From Primula veris (lineage: Eukaryota; Streptophyta; Magnoliopsida; Ericales; Primulaceae), in the NCBI GenBank assembly GCA_963682055.1, contig OY821750.1, positions 11,472,501 to 11,536,500 of the forward strand: DNA of 64,000 nucleotides. Reading direction: 5' to 3'. The position numbers and the translations under genes are program-made. Each line of letters starts with the position of its first letter. Positions within the stretch are counted from its first letter, which is position 1. Under the pieces are notes generated by a model. It was not told where the DNA came from, made no database searches, and saw nothing but the letters and a program-made list of their open reading frames with translations. This document shows positions 61,414-64,000 of this stretch, piece by piece.

Positions 61414-62553
61414 ATGACTAATGAGGATCAAACACCCACCGTTCCTTCGGGAGACGTGCAGGGCGCAGTTGTGATTGGCAGTAGCCATAACATTGCGAGT
61501 GCTGCAAGTGGGGGGGCTCAGGCTGAGGCTGAGGCCGAAGCTGCTGCGGCAAAGGCTGCGGCCGACGCCGCTGCGGCTGAGGCCGATGTTATAGCTGCGG
61601 CTGCGGCCGCAGCACAAGCTGCTGCTAAGGCTGCGGCCAAGGCAGCGCTTGTGGCAGCGGCCAGGGAAAAGGGCAAGGCTCCGGCAACGCCGTCTATGCC
61701 AATGTTGTCAACCTCTCGTTTAGAGAATCCGGAAAAGTTTAGGGGCAACAACTTCAAACGTTGGCAACAAAAGATGCCGTTTAATTTAACTGCCCTTAAC
61801 CTGACCCGGTTTCTCAAGGAGTCTGCACCCGTCCTTAGCGAGGATGATGAGGACGTGCAGACGGTTTTGGCGGTGGAAGCATGGAAACACGACTACCTAT
61901 GCCGGAACTACATCCTGTGTGCTCTGGATGACACTCTTTTCAGTGTATTCGAGCCCAAGGCTTCTGCAAAGGAGCTTTGGGAGTCTCTCGAAAGAAAGTA
62001 CAAAGTGAATAACGCTGGCGCAAAGAAATTTATCGTCACGGACTTTCATGAGTACATGATGACTGATGGGAAGAGTGTCATCGAGCAGGTTGAGGAACTC
62101 CAACTCATATACCATAGGCTTGAGGTTGAGGGGCTAGTTATCAACGAACCTTTGCAAGTGGCATTAATGATTGAGAAACTGCCACCTTCTTGGAAGGAGT
62201 TTCAAAACTACCTGAAACACAAGCGAAAGGCTATGACCTTGGAAGGACTCATTGAGAGGCTCAATGTTGAGCAAAGCAACCGACGATCCGGAAGGAAAGG
62301 CGGTGGCGGAGCAGGCAACGCGGTTGCCAAGACCCACGTGGTTGAGGACGTTGTATCTAAGCGGAAACGCTTTGACAGCACAGTCGGTGCTTCTCTCAAG
62401 AAGAAATTCTTGGGAGATTGCTTTGTGTGCAACAAACCGGGCCATCGTGCCGCGGATTGTAAGATGCGCAACGACAAGCCCCTCCCCCCCCCCAAAGAGG
62501 AAGTTCCAAGGGAAAGGGAGGAAGAGGGCACCTGCTCAGGCAAATGTGGCTGA
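61414..62553 (+). CDS. Copia-A3 gag
   Basis: 379 codons, ATG chosen at MTNEDQTPTVPSG, conserved in A1 and A2. Residues about 20-100 are an Ala/Glu-rich low-complexity region. Then the UBN2/Retrotran_gag_2-type capsid core (ENPEKFRGNNFKRWQQKM, LMIEKLPPSWKEFQNYLKHK) and one zinc knuckle CFVCNKPGHRAADC (CX2CX4HX4C). The frame ends GTCSGKCG stop after the C-run at about 62482-62493, where pol continues in the next frame. Gag would assemble virus-like particles in the cytoplasm. No stop within the capsid part, unlike A1 and A2. Confidence 0.85.
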   Translation: MTNEDQTPTVPSGDVQGAVVIGSSHNIASAASGGAQAEAEAEAAAAKAAADAAAAEADVIAAAAAAAQAAAKAAAKAALVAAAREKGKAPATPSMPMLSTSRLENPEKFRGNNFKRWQQKMPFNLTALNLTRFLKESAPVLSEDDEDVQTVLAVEAWKHDYLCRNYILCALDDTLFSVFEPKASAKELWESLERKYKVNNAGAKKFIVTDFHEYMMTDGKSVIEQVEELQLIYHRLEVEGLVINEPLQVALMIEKLPPSWKEFQNYLKHKRKAMTLEGLIERLNVEQSNRRSGRKGGGGAGNAVAKTHVVEDVVSKRKRFDSTVGASLKKKFLGDCFVCNKPGHRAADCKMRNDKPLPPPKEEVPREREEEGTCSGKCG

Positions 62554-64000
62554 GGGAGGAGATGATGCTGGACCGAACTATATGCACCTGAGTGCTGTGG
62601 TCTCGGAAGTGAACCTGGTGGGGAGCAACCCAAAGGAATGGTGGCTGGACACAGGCGCCACTAGTCACATCTGTGCCAGCAAATGGATGTTCAAGACCTA
62701 TATGGCCGTAGACAATGAGAGCTGCTTCATGGGAAACTCGGGTACTTCCAGGGTGGAAGGAAAAGAAACCGTGCTGCTGAAGATGACATCGGGAAAGAAG
62801 CTAACACTGAATGGCATGTTCCATGTGCCGAAAATTCGCAAGAATCTGGTTTCCGGGTCCATGATGGTGAACAAAGGATTTAAACTTGTATTTGAATCTG
62901 CTAAAATTGTAATCACCTTAAATGGAATGTACGTAGGCCGTGGCTATATGACCAACGGCATGTTTAAATTAAATGTTGGTACTCCGGCTCCTAAAGCCGA
63001 GTTAGCTATTGAGGGTACTAAGGCTGAGGCCAGTACCAAGAATAATGTAATCGTTAATGTTGCCCAAGTGGCCAATAAAACTTCTATTGCTTATTCTTGT
63101 GATTCATTTAATTTATGGCATGTTAGATTAGGTCATGTGAATACTAGTTCAATGAAGAAATTAATATCACTAAATCTACTACCAAGTTTTGTCTTTAATA
63201 AACAACATAAATGTGAGATTTGTGTTGAGGCAAAATTAACCAAGTCTTCGTATCAACATATTGAACGAAGTACTGAACCTCTCGGTCTAATACACACGGA
63301 TATATGCGACTTAAAGTTTATACAAATGCGAGGAGGGAAAAAGTATTTCATCACGTTTATAGATGACTGTACTAGATACTGCTATGTCTACTTAATGAGA
63401 AGTAAAGACGAAGAGGTAGAGAAATTCGCTCTTTATAAGACCGAAGTAGAAAATCAACTCAATAAAAAGATTAAAATATTGAGGAGTGATAGAGGCGGTG
63501 AATACGATGCACCGTTTGCGTAGATATGCGCAGAAAATGGCATTATACATCAAACCACAGCCCCATACTCTCCGAAGAAGAATGGGGTTGTCGAGCATAA
63601 GAATAGGACGCTGAAGGAAATGATGAATGCTATGTTAATAAGTTCTGGGTTATCCCAGAATATGTGGGGGGAAGCGCTACTTTCCGCCAACTATGTATTG
63701 AACAAGCTACCGCATAAGAAGCGTGATAAACCACCTTATGAATTATGGAAAGGTCATAGGCCGAGCTATAAATTCTTAAGGGTTTGGGGTTTTCTCGCGA
63801 AGGTCCTTATCTCACTTCCGAAAAAAACGAGAATAGGACCAAAGACGGTAGACTGTGTGTTCATAGGATATGAACAAAACAGTAGTGCTTATCGTTTTCT
63901 CGTGCACAAGTCGGATAATCCCGATGTGCATGTAGATACTATCATCGAAGCTCGAGAAGCTTCTTTCTTCGAGGAGATCTTTCCCCACAAGTCTTTCATA
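62500..64000 (+). pseudogene. Copia-A3 pol: protease and integrase (partial)
   Basis: In the +1 frame relative to gag. Protease WWLDTGATSHICASK near 62640; GAG-pre-integrase LWHVRLGHVNTSSMKKL; zinc finger H-H...CEICVEAK; integrase core HTDICDL, FIDDCTRY and LRSDRGGEY. A TAG at 63521-63523 (CAG in A1) interrupts it, then the frame continues with NGVVEHKNRT (third catalytic residue) and IGPKTVDCVFIGY to the window edge. Two single lesions (frame and stop) separate it from an open frame. Confidence 0.85.

Larger units (their letters stand above)
59510..64000 (+). mobile_element. Copia-A3, most complete family member, cut by window end
   Basis: Same family as A1 and A2. 5' LTR, full-length gag with intact zinc knuckle, protease and integrase follow in order; RT lies beyond the window. 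It retains the GAG-pre-integrase/integrase segment that A1 and A2 lack. Lesions: a frame change at the C-run of the gag-pol junction and one TAG in integrase. Confidence 0.9.

Noticed and set aside
62478..62500. Programmed +1 frameshift as a firm call
   Set aside because: Slippage mutation in a C-run explains it more simply, and A1 shows independent run expansion.

Overview
This window looks like nuclear DNA of a flowering plant, most likely a eudicot. It is AT-rich, with intron-split genes bearing plant splice sites, a degraded photosystem II psbQ gene, a tandem array of cysteine-rich receptor-like kinases (CRKs), and plant transposons of many classes (Ty1/copia including a Sirevirus-like one, CACTA, pogo/Emigrant-like, Stowaway-like, Tourist-like and foldback elements). 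I cannot name the species. No rRNA, tRNA or CRISPR array was recognised.

Layout. 1-4284: internal part of a decayed + strand Ty1/copia element (GAG-pre-integrase, integrase, RT and RNase H remnants), a polypurine tract, an LTR (from 4285) and, unexpectedly, a primer-binding-site-like motif after that LTR. 4600-9000: gene-poor AT-rich DNA with MITE-type ends and one dispersed repeat. 9004-14772: a 5'-truncated minus-strand Sirevirus-like copia with an extra ORF after pol and clustered CGACCGGTCG-type palindromes. 14860-15184: a fragment resembling a DUF1218 protein. 15886-18336: a psbQ pseudogene (minus strand, three exons) with a TIR element in intron 1.

19600-56800 is the core: three head-to-tail CRK copies on the minus strand, each with seven exons (two-DUF26 ectodomain exon, transmembrane exon, five kinase exons). 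CRK1 (19609-32006) has an intact reading frame of 678 codons, with an 8.4-kb copia (A1) in intron 2 and a 1-kb foldback element just upstream of its start. CRK2 (35189-40985) has a nonsense codon in the kinase domain and carries a pogo-like element in intron 1. CRK3 (47285-56800) has lost the splice acceptor of its in-frame transmembrane exon and has a copia (A2) at the same intron-2 site, with the same AAACA target duplication, as A1. A 4.8-kb CACTA element separates CRK2 from CRK3. From 57363 there is another TIR element containing a likely solo LTR, a 108-nt hairpin, and a third, more complete copia of family A (A3, 59510 to the window end).

How it fits together: the CRKs would be plasma-membrane receptor kinases sensing extracellular cues. 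The copies differ mainly by transposon insertions and by lesions that split the array in conflicting ways (A1/A2 insertion shared by CRK1 and CRK3; a C-terminal stop shared by CRK2 and CRK3), which suggests recombination or gene conversion. The most unusual single item is a 49-codon ORF in the pogo-like element of CRK2 that joins a CENP-B/pogo-type DNA-binding segment directly to a textbook PCNA-interacting (PIP-box) tail.
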